Made by a program: the position numbers and the translations under genes. Shown here piece after piece: positions 8,941 to 18,405 of a DNA stretch of 64,000 nucleotides. The DNA is from Bacteroidota bacterium. GTDB taxonomy: Bacteria; Bacteroidota; Bacteroidia; Chitinophagales; Saprospiraceae. The notes beneath the pieces were generated by a model. It was not told where the DNA came from. It saw only the letters and a program-made list of their open reading frames with translations, and made no database searches. The DNA lies in assembly GCA_024743405.1 (NCBI GenBank), contig JANSWP010000034.1, positions 1 to 64,000 of the forward strand, read 5' to 3'. Positions within the stretch are counted from its first letter, which is position 1, and the number at the start of each line of letters is the position of its first letter.

Positions 8941-8969
8941 AAAGGCAAGAGAACGAATCCCTTGCCTTT
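8941..8969. terminator. Bidirectional terminator after the TonB receptor
   Basis: AAAGGCAAG (8941-8949) pairs perfectly with CTTGCCTTT (8961-8969), with an 11-nt loop. It separates the convergent receptor and adhesin genes. Confidence 0.75.
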
Positions 8970-9003
8970 ATGAATGAAAAAAGCGATTGTAATATTTGTG
9001 ACT

Positions 9004-12000
9004 CTAACGAATCACTGTAACATTTCCTTTTTTGAAGTACTCACCTCCCTCAAAACACTTGACCCGCAAATAATAAGCAAAGGCATCTCCTTGTGCTGGT
9101 TCTCCATTAAAGGTGCCATCCCAGCCTTCTTCTTGTGAGTATGATTCGAATACTTTTTCACCCCACCGGTTATAAATGGCGAAGAATACTTCGTCAATAT
9201 TAATCCCTTCAACATACAGTACATCATTCATACCGTCTCCATTTGGCGTAAATGCATTTGGAAAGAAAATCATTGGATAATCACACAAATCCGTAATAGT
9301 GCAAATCGTGGATGCTCCGGTGCCTCTACATCCGGATACTAAATCTTCAATATCTAACATAAAGGTGGTTAATCCAACTTGATCAGGGAGAGCACTTGGA
9401 CTGGAAGAATTTGGATCGTCTAAAAGTTCTCCATTTGACCAACTGTATTGGAATCCAGGAATATTCGTCGCAGTGATTGGAACACTTTCTCCAAGAATGA
9501 TTGTATCAAGTACGGGCGTAACATCTACTAAAGCATTTACATCTACAAAATTGATGAAAAGGTCTTCGTTGAAAAAGCAATTTTGAGGGTTGGATGCACT
9601 TAAGTTAAAGGTGGCACTGTCCGTTGGCACAAAATTTTGTGGATCAAATGGTGTCCAAGTGAGCTCATAATCCTCTTGTAACCCTTCTATGGTATACTCA
9701 ATAGGATTCCCTGCACAAATGTTTAAAGTATCAGGTAGGAACAGGTTGATTTCATAATTTCCAACTAAAACGCTATCTACTTGGGCGCAATTATTTTCGT
9801 CAGTAACGACAACATAATACATCGTAGGGTCATCGACTGTGACATTTAAATTAGGCATATTGGAAAGCGTATCTGTAAATGGAGTTGTGTTAAACCAAGC
9901 AAATTCCATATCTGTTAGATTATCATTCGTTTCGGCAACTAAAACTGTATCTAAAGATTTGCAAAGAACCACGGAATCTGGCATCAAATCTAGCATAATT
10001 GATTCCGCGAAAACGACCGTAACCTCTTTGACAACTGCACAATCAGAACTATCGATATTGGTGAAAAAAGTAGTTGTATCATTTATTATCGCAATTGGAT
10101 TCCAATAAGATGGGTCAGATATTAAATCATCAGGTGGCGACCAATTATAAATATAGGTAGAGTCGCCATTGGGATTTAATTCAACTTCAATTCCAGGGCC
10201 ACAAGCCACAATCGTATCTTGAGGGTTTCCAGGATCAAATATTCGAACAGTTACTTCTTGAGTATAAGATCTTATACATCCATCTTCAAATTCTACTGTT
10301 AAAACTACGTCTAAAATTTGCGTAGAATCTTTTATGAAAATTTCAGGATTCTGCATAGTTGATGTACTGTCATTTCCAAAATCCCATTCCCAAGAATTAA
10401 TTAGGCTAGAAGGAGTAGATTTGTCTTCAAATTTAACAGATACCTCATCTGAACAATCTCCTATCACAAAATCAAAAATAGCCTCAGGGGATTCCTCTAT
10501 ATTAATGTCTAAGAAGAGTGTGTCAAGGCAATTGGCATTTGGAACCAAAGCAATTGTATAACCTCCAGTATTAGGATAAACAAAGCAAGGCTCCAAATCC
10601 GTGGAAGAAGTGCTAGAATTTGGATAGTCAAAATACCAGGTATAATTTGAAAAAACTAAAGGGTCGTTTTCGTTCGTAAAGCAAATTTCCAATGTGTCAC
10701 AAGATTGATCAAAATCAATTAAACTCAAGTCTAATGCAGCTAATGAGGTATCAACAACGGTAACATGTGTAGTGTCAGAAAAGACGCAACCAATATTACT
10801 TGAAATATCTACCCAAATATCAAATTCACCAGGTGTACTTGTATTGATCGTGGCTGAAGAAGTGTTTATACCACCAATAATCATATCAGCAGGAGACCAG
10901 ACATAGTTTAGTGTGGTATCGTTTGAAGAACATGAAAGGGAGAGGATCAATATTTCATTCTGACAGACAGTTGTATCTTGTGTTGGGAGGGTACAATTGA
11001 AAAGGTCAATATTTATGGTTTCCATTATAGTGTCTTTGCAACCTGCTGCATTTTCAACTATGAGTGTGACACCTATTGATGGATCTGTCATCCATATTTG
11101 AACCGTATTAGTATTAGCCGTATCACCATTACTAAAAAGCCAATTCCATGAAGTAACAACATCATTTACTGGATCAACTATGGAAGCATCAGTAAAAGTA
11201 ACTAAAATACTATCTTGCATTAGGCAGGTATCTACTTGCCAGTCAATGTTGGCTTCAACGAAGGATTCTGACCCTATTGTAACAGGGATAATTCCCTCAC
11301 AACCTAATGAATCTGTAACCGTCACTTCATATTCTCCAGGTAATAATCCACAGACTAATGAATCAGTTGCCCCATTATTCCATTGTATAGTGAAAGGTGG
11401 ATTACTAGGAAAAACATTTATGATTTCAGCACACCCATCTGGCGTATTTTGACAGCTTGCATCGGTTACTTCAATTAAAATACTTAAAGGTCCTAGTTCG
11501 GTTACTTTAACGGTTCCTACTTTTGTACAATCTTTGGCATCTGTAACAGTTACCTCGTATTCACCTGGGCATAGATTACTAGCAGTTTGTGTAGTTTGAT
11601 TATTCGCATTAGCATCCCATTTGTAGGTATATGGAGCATCCCCATTTGTTGGTATTACAGTAGCTGAACCATTACAATCTCCATTACAACTAGATTGAAT
11701 AATATCGAAATCGAGGGTAATCGGAGAAGGAGAGTCAGGTACGGTGACAGTCGTTGTATCTACGGTACATTTAAAGAAATCTGTTATGGTAACTGAGTAA
11801 GTTCCAGCGCATAAATTGGTCGCAGTCTCCGTTGTTTGATTATTTGCATTTGCATCCCATTGAATTGAAAATGGAGCTGTACCACCAGAGATTATTTCAA
11901 CTGTTGCCGTTCCATTACAATTCGTTCCACAACCAGCAGGTGTTGCTGAAGTCTCAATTTCTATATCCACCGGTTTTTCTTCAACCGTAGAGGATATCAC

Positions 12001-13662
12001 TACTTCACAACCTAATGAATCGGATACGGTAACTGAATAAGTTCCTGGACATAAATCTGTAATAGTAGGCGTAGTTTGGTTCATCGCCAATGAATCCCAT
12101 TGATAGGAATAAGGAGGTATTCCACCACTTTCTACTGTAACGGTAATGGCGCCATTACAATTATCCCCACAATCAGCATGGGTAATATCAGTTGAAACTT
12201 CTAAATCAGGTAGTTTTTTGCCAACTGTTATCATTAGATCGTCATCACATCCGGCAGCATCAGAAATTGTAGCAAAATAGTCCCCTTCACAAAGGTTAGT
12301 TATTGTTGCGGTTGTATCTCCAGTGTTCCATATTATGGAGTAGGGTGGTGTGCCACTTAAAATGGTTATAGTAGCCGTTCCATCACATATATTTCCACAA
12401 CTTGCTGGAGTGGAATCAATAGAGGCATTAAAAGTTGTATCTGTTTGTATAATTTCAAAATCTGCTGTTTCGCTACATCCTGCTCCATCAACTACAGTTA
12501 CAGAATAATCACCAGGGGAGAGTCCATTTATAAATTCGTTGTCATAAGTCATTCCATTGCTTAACATCCAAGTAAATGGAGCTATTCCATTAAGTACTTC
12601 CACAGTCACTGATCCTTGGTTTGTACTATCACATCCAGCTGGCTTGGGCATAGGATTGATCTCGACACCATCGCTTACTACAATAGAAGTATCTTTTTTG
12701 CAAATACCATTTGAAGTAACCGTTAAAGAATAATTCCCTTCACTGAGATTTGATAAATTAGGGGAAGTGGGACCATGCTCCCACTGGTAGGTTAACGCTC
12801 CAGGACCTCCAGTTGCGGTAACCTCTACATTTATATTGTTTGTACATTGTCCAGTTATATCTATCGTAATGTCAATATCTGATGGTTCATTGATAATACC
12901 TGTCCCAGTATCCGTACAATCATTTACATCGGTAACCGTAACGGTAAAAGTTCCTGTTGGCAACATATCTGGATTAGAGTCTGTTGATCCATTATTCCAG
13001 ATGTAATTATAAGGTCCTGTTCCACCTGTTACAATCGCTTCAAGAGATCCATCGGAGGAACCAAAGCAGCTAGCATCTGTTGATTTGACCTCAATCGAAA
13101 GCGGGTTATTGATAGTTGTCCCATCCGTGATATAACAATTATTAGCGTCAGTGACGGTGACACTATAAAAACCGATGGCTAAATTAGAAATAGTTTGAGT
13201 CGTTTGCCCCGAACTCCAAGTGAAACTATAGGGAGGGGTACCTCCCGTAGTATTCGCTATCAATTCACCATCTGTACCCAAACAGATATCTCCAAAAGGT
13301 TCAATATTGGTTTCTAAAAGAGGAGGCTCTCCAACAGTTATGGTGGAAGTAGCGGTTATTCCAGTTGCATCTGTGACAGTCACTCCCCAATCTCCAGCTC
13401 CAATTCCAAAAACAGTTGGTCCAGATTGTAAATTACTCCATAGGTAGGAATAAGGTGCCGTTCCTCCAGTAGCATTGGCGGTAATACTACCGTCTGTATA
13501 GCCATAACAGGATGGTTCGTCAATTGTGATATCCAGATTGATTTGAGCTGAAAGAGGAAATACCAAACATATTAAAATGGCTAATTGAAATAGCCTACCA
13601 AGTTTTAAACTATAGTTGTAAGGAGGCATAATTTTATATCGATTGTGTAAGTTCATTTTCAT
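9004..13662 (-). CDS. Giant SprB-repeat protein with gliding/T9SS C-terminal domain
   Basis: The 1552-residue secreted protein starts with a signal peptide (cleavage near FPLSAQ, residue about 40). About ten tandem SprB-like repeats of roughly 75-85 residues follow (to about 830), each with a C..(N/D)G....TGG..PY.Y.W...T..L..G.Y.VTVTD pattern. PKD/Ig-like segments follow (about 830-1430), then a CHU_C-type T9SS domain in the last 95 residues (FFPNAFTPNGDGMND, YNRWGEKVFES, WDGTFNG). Such proteins are exported by the type IX system and act as adhesins or filaments in gliding. It lies directly downstream of the OmpA and PorP/SprF genes, the arrangement expected for a dedicated secretion/anchoring module. 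Confidence 0.9.
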   Translation of the reverse strand: MKMNLHNRYKIMPPYNYSLKLGRLFQLAILICLVFPLSAQINLDITIDEPSCYGYTDGSITANATGGTAPYSYLWSNLQSGPTVFGIGAGDWGVTVTDATGITATSTITVGEPPLLETNIEPFGDICLGTDGELIANTTGGTPPYSFTWSSGQTTQTISNLAIGFYSVTVTDANNCYITDGTTINNPLSIEVKSTDASCFGSSDGSLEAIVTGGTGPYNYIWNNGSTDSNPDMLPTGTFTVTVTDVNDCTDTGTGIINEPSDIDITIDITGQCTNNINVEVTATGGPGALTYQWEHGPTSPNLSNLSEGNYSLTVTSNGICKKDTSIVVSDGVEINPMPKPAGCDSTNQGSVTVEVLNGIAPFTWMLSNGMTYDNEFINGLSPGDYSVTVVDGAGCSETADFEIIQTDTTFNASIDSTPASCGNICDGTATITILSGTPPYSIIWNTGDTTATITNLCEGDYFATISDAAGCDDDLMITVGKKLPDLEVSTDITHADCGDNCNGAITVTVESGGIPPYSYQWDSLAMNQTTPTITDLCPGTYSVTVSDSLGCEVVISSTVEEKPVDIEIETSATPAGCGTNCNGTATVEIISGGTAPFSIQWDANANNQTTETATNLCAGTYSVTITDFFKCTVDTTTVTVPDSPSPITLDFDIIQSSCNGDCNGSATVIPTNGDAPYTYKWDANANNQTTQTASNLCPGEYEVTVTDAKDCTKVGTVKVTELGPLSILIEVTDASCQNTPDGCAEIINVFPSNPPFTIQWNNGATDSLVCGLLPGEYEVTVTDSLGCEGIIPVTIGSESFVEANIDWQVDTCLMQDSILVTFTDASIVDPVNDVVTSWNWLFSNGDTANTNTVQIWMTDPSIGVTLIVENAAGCKDTIMETINIDLFNCTLPTQDTTVCQNEILILSLSCSSNDTTLNYVWSPADMIIGGINTSSATINTSTPGEFDIWVDISSNIGCVFSDTTHVTVVDTSLAALDLSLIDFDQSCDTLEICFTNENDPLVFSNYTWYFDYPNSSTSSTDLEPCFVYPNTGGYTIALVPNANCLDTLFLDINIEESPEAIFDFVIGDCSDEVSVKFEDKSTPSSLINSWEWDFGNDSTSTMQNPEIFIKDSTQILDVVLTVEFEDGCIRSYTQEVTVRIFDPGNPQDTIVACGPGIEVELNPNGDSTYIYNWSPPDDLISDPSYWNPIAIINDTTTFFTNIDSSDCAVVKEVTVVFAESIMLDLMPDSVVLCKSLDTVLVAETNDNLTDMEFAWFNTTPFTDTLSNMPNLNVTVDDPTMYYVVVTDENNCAQVDSVLVGNYEINLFLPDTLNICAGNPIEYTIEGLQEDYELTWTPFDPQNFVPTDSATFNLSASNPQNCFFNEDLFINFVDVNALVDVTPVLDTIILGESVPITATNIPGFQYSWSNGELLDDPNSSSPSALPDQVGLTTFMLDIEDLVSGCRGTGASTICTITDLCDYPMIFFPNAFTPNGDGMNDVLYVEGINIDEVFFAIYNRWGEKVFESYSQEEGWDGTFNGEPAQGDAFAYYLRVKCFEGGEYFKKGNVTVIR

Positions 13663-13741
13663 AATGGTTTATGACCAAAGTGTTGTTGAAATGATTTTAG
13701 GAAAGCCCTTTATCTATTCCTAAAAGCATTCATTGACAATC

Positions 13742-16195
13742 CTATTTTTTCGTATAAGAGAAAATATCTTCCTGTCGGCGAATGTCCAAAATCTTAACGC
13801 GTCGCTGACGAGAGGCCTTAGGACCAAAGACTGATTCTCTTCTATTTCCAGGGCTATCGTCTACTCCATCAGGGGCGTCATCTTCTCCTTTAGGTGCTTC
13901 TTTTATGACTAAATTTTCGCTGTCAATATATTGTGCTAACACTCCTCCTTGAAAGGTTCGAAATTGATTGATTACACTACTTACTCGTCTTCCTGTTAAT
14001 TTCTTATTATAATCGCTTGCCGCAAGTGGACTTGCATAGCCTTCTACAATTATTTCAATTCGGTTTCCTCTTTTCAAGTAATCCGCCAAGATTTCAGAAA
14101 ATTTCATTAAATCTTCGTAGCCTTGTTTGACTTCATTGTCGAAGAAATTTCCGACGGTATCTCTTGCAATTTCTCTCTCAAAACCACTTAAACCCGCTGA
14201 AAAACCATTAAGAAAGACCCCTTTTCTTGAATAATACCTTTCATAAGTTTGAGCGTAAGTAAGCTGTGTCGTAGTGTCTTCTCTATTGATATATCTAGGT
14301 CGAGCATTATCAAAATAGAGGGTCAATGGGAGACCTTGGAAAGGAGTGAGGTACAATTCTTTGGTGATGACCGTGGGTGTATAGTAGCCCACTGTTGAAA
14401 AAGAGTCGAAATCGCTTGAATAGTTCTGTTTTGCTGCCGTTATTGTATATTCTTGTTCAAAATCTAGCGAAAAAGAGCATTGGTTTGAGTCGAATGCATT
14501 AACCAAGCTCGTATCAGTATCTAATGTTTCTCTTGTTAGTCGAATGGAGGTTTCATTGAGCGGTAACTTACTAATCGCATCATACGTCAGCACGACCAAA
14601 TCGATATTTGGGCGGAGGTACAATGATTCTTTTAAGACCGTAGGATAAATAATTCCTTTAGTACTTACTTCAGTAGTAGCGCCTCTATATTGTTTCTTGG
14701 TAGCAGTAATTTGATAATCTTTTTCTAAAACTAGAGGAAAATGAAAATCGTTACTAACTTCATTTATAATAAATGTATCGATGATATTGTCTGTAAGGTT
14801 TTTCAATTCTACTTTTACCCCTTCAAGGTCGTAGTTATTGATTTCATTGAACGTCAAAATATCCAATGTTACTTCCATATTGAAATAGAAAATATCATCA
14901 CAAGTACATTCTTTGTAGGGATCATCGCACATGGCTTCAGGTCTATTAGAGGCAAAATGTCCTTGTGCTAATTCAGAATTGAAAGAATAGTATAAATCAT
15001 CGTAACTACTATTAATTGGATATCCTACATTTTCAGGAGGAGACCAACCATAGGCTGTTTTTGTAGAACGGAAGATATCTAGCCCACCTAGACTTTGATG
15101 ACCATTGGAGCTAAAATAAAGCGAGTTACTTTCTTGATGAAAATAAGGTGTTATGTCATCAAAGGCTGTATTCACGGAATCAACAATTGTGGGTGTAGCG
15201 TAAATGGTATCATTGATGATACTATACCAAATATCCATTCCTCCGATACTTCCAGGACGATTGGAGGAGAAATATAAAATTTCTTGCTCTTTTTCCATAT
15301 CCCAACCAATGGCTGGTTGAGTAGCTGTGTAACCAGGCAAATTTATGCTAGCAGGCAGTAAATAAGGATTACTCCATCCGCCTTTTAAGGTTTGATTGCG
15401 GTAATAGATTTTACATTTAAATTCATTAATCAGTCCTTGCTCTTCTTCGCATATTGTATAATACATGCGTTCACCATTACTGGAAAAAGCAATGTGAGCG
15501 GTGTGTTTATCTTTTTCAGTTGCATTTTCTGGAATCGGTACACCTTGTTCCTCTCCGATGGAACAGAAAATTCTGGAGACGGTTTTGGCATATTCGTCAC
15601 TACCTTTCTCTTTCCATCCGGAGGTATAAAATAGGGCATCTCCTATTTTTAATGGAGCAAAATCAGTCAGGTAGGTATTAATGGTAGTATCGTAATGGAG
15701 TATATTAAACGGAGCGGCATTGTCTAAATGATTTAGTGCCCATTCACAATATTTCAATTCTTCTGTAGCTCTTTTTAATAGAATATCATCTAATCCACTT
15801 TTATTCCCAATGAATTTTTGATAGTAAACGATGGCTTCATCATATTTTTTGAGTCCTTTTTTGACGCTTGCCAAATTAAAATCAGTTAAAAAATAAGCTC
15901 CTGTTTTAGAAGTATCTGGGATTCGTTCTAGCATTGATTCGGCAAGAGGAAAAACCCGCATTTGCCTACTAGACTCTCCTCCATAAAATAGGGCATCTAT
16001 TCGATTAGGGTCTATGTCTAAAATTACTTTATAATAAGCGAGTGCCCCTGAATAGTTGTGTTCCGCATAGGCTTCCTCTGCTTTTTTTTCATATTGTTTT
16101 AAAGTCTGTCCGTGTAGATGAGTGAAGGAACAGCTAAGTAAAAATATTATAAGATAGAGTAGTTGTATTCTCATGATGATAGTTTTCTTGTTCAT
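13742..16195 (-). CDS. OmpA family protein with TPR and PD40 repeats
   Basis: The 817-residue protein has a signal peptide (to about residue 30), TPR-like helices (about 31-110: YEKKAEEAYAEHNYSGALAYYKVIL), a WD40/PD40-like propeller region (about 230-420, with ILYFSSNRPGSIGGMDIWYS and LYFSSNGHQSLGGLDIFRS), two carboxypeptidase-like beta segments (about 450-600), and a C-terminal OmpA peptidoglycan-binding domain (about 690-817: IEIIVEGYASPLAASDYNK, RRVKIL). This is the PorE-like composition linked to T9SS. It probably ties the neighbouring outer-membrane PorP/SprF protein to peptidoglycan. Gaps of 60-80 bp to both neighbours suggest an operon. Confidence 0.88.
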   Translation of the reverse strand: MNKKTIIMRIQLLYLIIFLLSCSFTHLHGQTLKQYEKKAEEAYAEHNYSGALAYYKVILDIDPNRIDALFYGGESSRQMRVFPLAESMLERIPDTSKTGAYFLTDFNLASVKKGLKKYDEAIVYYQKFIGNKSGLDDILLKRATEELKYCEWALNHLDNAAPFNILHYDTTINTYLTDFAPLKIGDALFYTSGWKEKGSDEYAKTVSRIFCSIGEEQGVPIPENATEKDKHTAHIAFSSNGERMYYTICEEEQGLINEFKCKIYYRNQTLKGGWSNPYLLPASINLPGYTATQPAIGWDMEKEQEILYFSSNRPGSIGGMDIWYSIINDTIYATPTIVDSVNTAFDDITPYFHQESNSLYFSSNGHQSLGGLDIFRSTKTAYGWSPPENVGYPINSSYDDLYYSFNSELAQGHFASNRPEAMCDDPYKECTCDDIFYFNMEVTLDILTFNEINNYDLEGVKVELKNLTDNIIDTFIINEVSNDFHFPLVLEKDYQITATKKQYRGATTEVSTKGIIYPTVLKESLYLRPNIDLVVLTYDAISKLPLNETSIRLTRETLDTDTSLVNAFDSNQCSFSLDFEQEYTITAAKQNYSSDFDSFSTVGYYTPTVITKELYLTPFQGLPLTLYFDNARPRYINREDTTTQLTYAQTYERYYSRKGVFLNGFSAGLSGFEREIARDTVGNFFDNEVKQGYEDLMKFSEILADYLKRGNRIEIIVEGYASPLAASDYNKKLTGRRVSSVINQFRTFQGGVLAQYIDSENLVIKEAPKGEDDAPDGVDDSPGNRRESVFGPKASRQRRVKILDIRRQEDIFSYTKK

Positions 16196-16255
16196 TGTAG
16201 ATTAAGGTTAAAATAAACCTCATCCTTCTTCATAAAACCAACTCAGGAAATAGGT

Positions 16256-17302
16256 TTACATATAAGTAGGACACAACTCACAATATTTCATGATTGGTAC
16301 TTGCTTAATAATGTAGATGATGGAAACCTCTGGTCCGCCTCTTCTATTGGTCGCTTCTCTTAATGCGGAAGTATTGACATCATAACTGACATGAAACTGC
16401 CAATTTTGATAATGTAAAGCCACCCAAGGAATGAGTGCATCATCGATGCGATATCCTAATCCAGCTTGTAACGCCAATTCTTTTGTTCTTTTTTGATTTA
16501 AATGAAATAAGCCGCCGGCACCAAAAACAAATTCTTGGTGTGGTCCTTGAAACTGCCCCATGGCATGTAATAATAAATCAAACTGCGCACCCAACATTAA
16601 TGTACCTAAGCCGTAAACGCTAATCCTCCTTTTTAGTGGATCATCTACATTATCTAGGAAATTTCTTTGTGGTTCATTTAAATGAAAGGCACCCATTCCT
16701 AAATCCAGTTTTGACCGATGTCGAGCACTATCTTGGTGTGCTTGCAAACGAAAGTTCCCTCCAATACCAACATCTACAAATGTTCGGGAGGTTTTACCGA
16801 ATGTTTCACCGGTTGGGTTAGTAGAGATATGCCCCTCTTTGACCTGATATTGGCTACCATATTGTAAGCCAGTAGGATCAAAGGAGCGTTGCCCGAAGTT
16901 GAAATTTCCACCAAGTGTGAAAAAATGTCTTTTTGCTTTATTGAGTCTTAATGCATATGAGCCATTCAAGCCTAATTGAGCCAAACTGAGCTCCGCATCT
17001 CCTGCTCGATCATAATTGAAAATCGCTCCGACGGACCATGGTGTTTGTTGCTCCTTTTTATCTCGAATACGCCAATCCCAGCTACCCGCTAATTGAAGAT
17101 AAGGTACCGGAATAGCTTTCCATTGGTTCCTGAAGTTGGCAATTAGACGGTGATCCCCATCGAAAACACCTGTCAAACCAGGATTGAGGTTCATTGGAGA
17201 ATTACCGACTTGTGAATAGTGGAGATCCTGGGCGTGAAGCCCTGTGAGTAGCAATAAGGAAAATGAAACGAGAATCGTCTTTAAAAAGTAAAGTTGTTTC
17301 AA
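16256..17302 (-). CDS. PorP/SprF family type IX secretion membrane protein
   Basis: The 348-residue protein has a signal peptide followed by the PorP/SprF signature: DLHYSQVGNSPMNLNPGLTGVFDGDHRLIANFRNQW in segments at about 25-60. The rest is alternating beta strands of an outer-membrane barrel. In this family length is about 300-350. PorP/SprF proteins assist secretion or surface attachment of particular T9SS cargo such as SprB. Gene order PorP/SprF - OmpA - giant CHU_C protein on the same strand suggests the 1552-residue protein is its cargo. A hairpin is seen in its leader (17327-17409). Confidence 0.9.
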   Translation of the reverse strand: MKQLYFLKTILVSFSLLLLTGLHAQDLHYSQVGNSPMNLNPGLTGVFDGDHRLIANFRNQWKAIPVPYLQLAGSWDWRIRDKKEQQTPWSVGAIFNYDRAGDAELSLAQLGLNGSYALRLNKAKRHFFTLGGNFNFGQRSFDPTGLQYGSQYQVKEGHISTNPTGETFGKTSRTFVDVGIGGNFRLQAHQDSARHRSKLDLGMGAFHLNEPQRNFLDNVDDPLKRRISVYGLGTLMLGAQFDLLLHAMGQFQGPHQEFVFGAGGLFHLNQKRTKELALQAGLGYRIDDALIPWVALHYQNWQFHVSYDVNTSALREATNRRGGPEVSIIYIIKQVPIMKYCELCPTYM

Positions 17303-17326
17303 AATCTTTGTTTTTTATATCGTTGA

Positions 17327-17409
17327 GAATTTTGAAATACAAACTAGGTAAATAGTGTAGTGTCTAATGCCCTCATGTATTGTTTACCTAAGCTTAGTTC
17401 TCAAAATTC
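17327..17409. repeat. Imperfect palindrome upstream of PorP/SprF gene
   Basis: GAATTTTGA (17327-17335) and TAGGTAAA (17345-17352) recur inverted at 17401-17409 (TCAAAATTC) and 17383-17390, giving an interrupted 30-bp stem. It may be a leader hairpin or a small palindromic element in the PorP/SprF 5' region. Confidence 0.45.
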
Positions 17410-18405
17410 GAAATAAATCAGCACCAATTAATCGGTTTTGGTGATGTGTGTTCAGCTTATTTGTTCAATTTTTATATGAAAAAATTGATCTTGAATGGTG
17501 GAGATAAAATTCCCAAAAGGATATTTTTTATTGCGACTGGGAATCTTTTTTAGACCCGGTTTTCGGCAGAAAAAGATGTTTTTTAAGTTAAATTGAAACT
17601 GCGAAATTTATATATGTTTTTCAAGGAGGTATATTTGTTTGAAAACAAATCTTTTAAGATCTGTAACTTTTTGAGAAACAAATATTTATCTAACAATAAT
17701 CCATCTTTTTTGTCAGATATTATAGCAACAATTCAGATATTTTTTTAATGTATAAATATCAATCCTAGGTGTTTATTAATGAATTAATAATTTCCTTACT
17801 ATGTGAAATCAAGCGTTAGAAGGACTTTTAGCAATTTGAAAAAATAGGATCATTTTACGCTAGTTTAATACTCTTAATACTTCTTTAATCCTCCTCCCTG
17901 ATTTAAAAAAAGGGATTATTTATCAAAAAATACCGTAAAACAACTAATGCTTTTGGTATAGATTTTGGATTTTAATATCAATTACAATCCTATACTGGCT
18001 TAAATGATATATATTTGCCTCATAATAAACTCCCCCACTCATACACTCAATTTAGTTTATTTAACTGGTCTTTCTACTCTATAAAGACTTAAACGATCTT
18101 ACATTTTAGCCAGAACAAACCGAGGTACTGTTTAAAGACAGAACAAGCACTATTTTTAACTATGGATGATGCCCATCCCTATGCGGATTATTTAGTGTTT
18201 TGTTTTGAGAATTGGTTCTGGAAATGAAAAAGCTTTTGGTTTTCCCAATCTCAGTTTTGTATTCCATTACTCTTTTTTGAAACTAATGCGATCGAACTTT
18301 TATTCGGAAGGGAGTGGATTGACTTTGGCAATGAATTTTGGCATTTTATTAATCCAAGTATCATCGTACACTATGCAACATCGAGACGTACCAAATTTTG
18401 TTAAA
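17410..18405. other. Long AT-rich intergenic region between divergent T9SS genes
   Basis: About 1 kb without a credible gene. Possible Bacteroidota-type -7 boxes on the plus strand are TATATTTG at 17630-17637 (with TTTA at 17607-17610, 19-nt spacer) and TATATTTG at 18010-18017 (no good -33 box). Either could serve the 2029-codon frame downstream. Nothing else was recognised. Confidence 0.4.

Noticed and set aside
18205-18405. N-terminal extension of the 2029-codon adhesin frame
   Set aside because: It begins at TTG, has no signal-like features before residue 68, and the segment after 18406 forms a more normal signal peptide.
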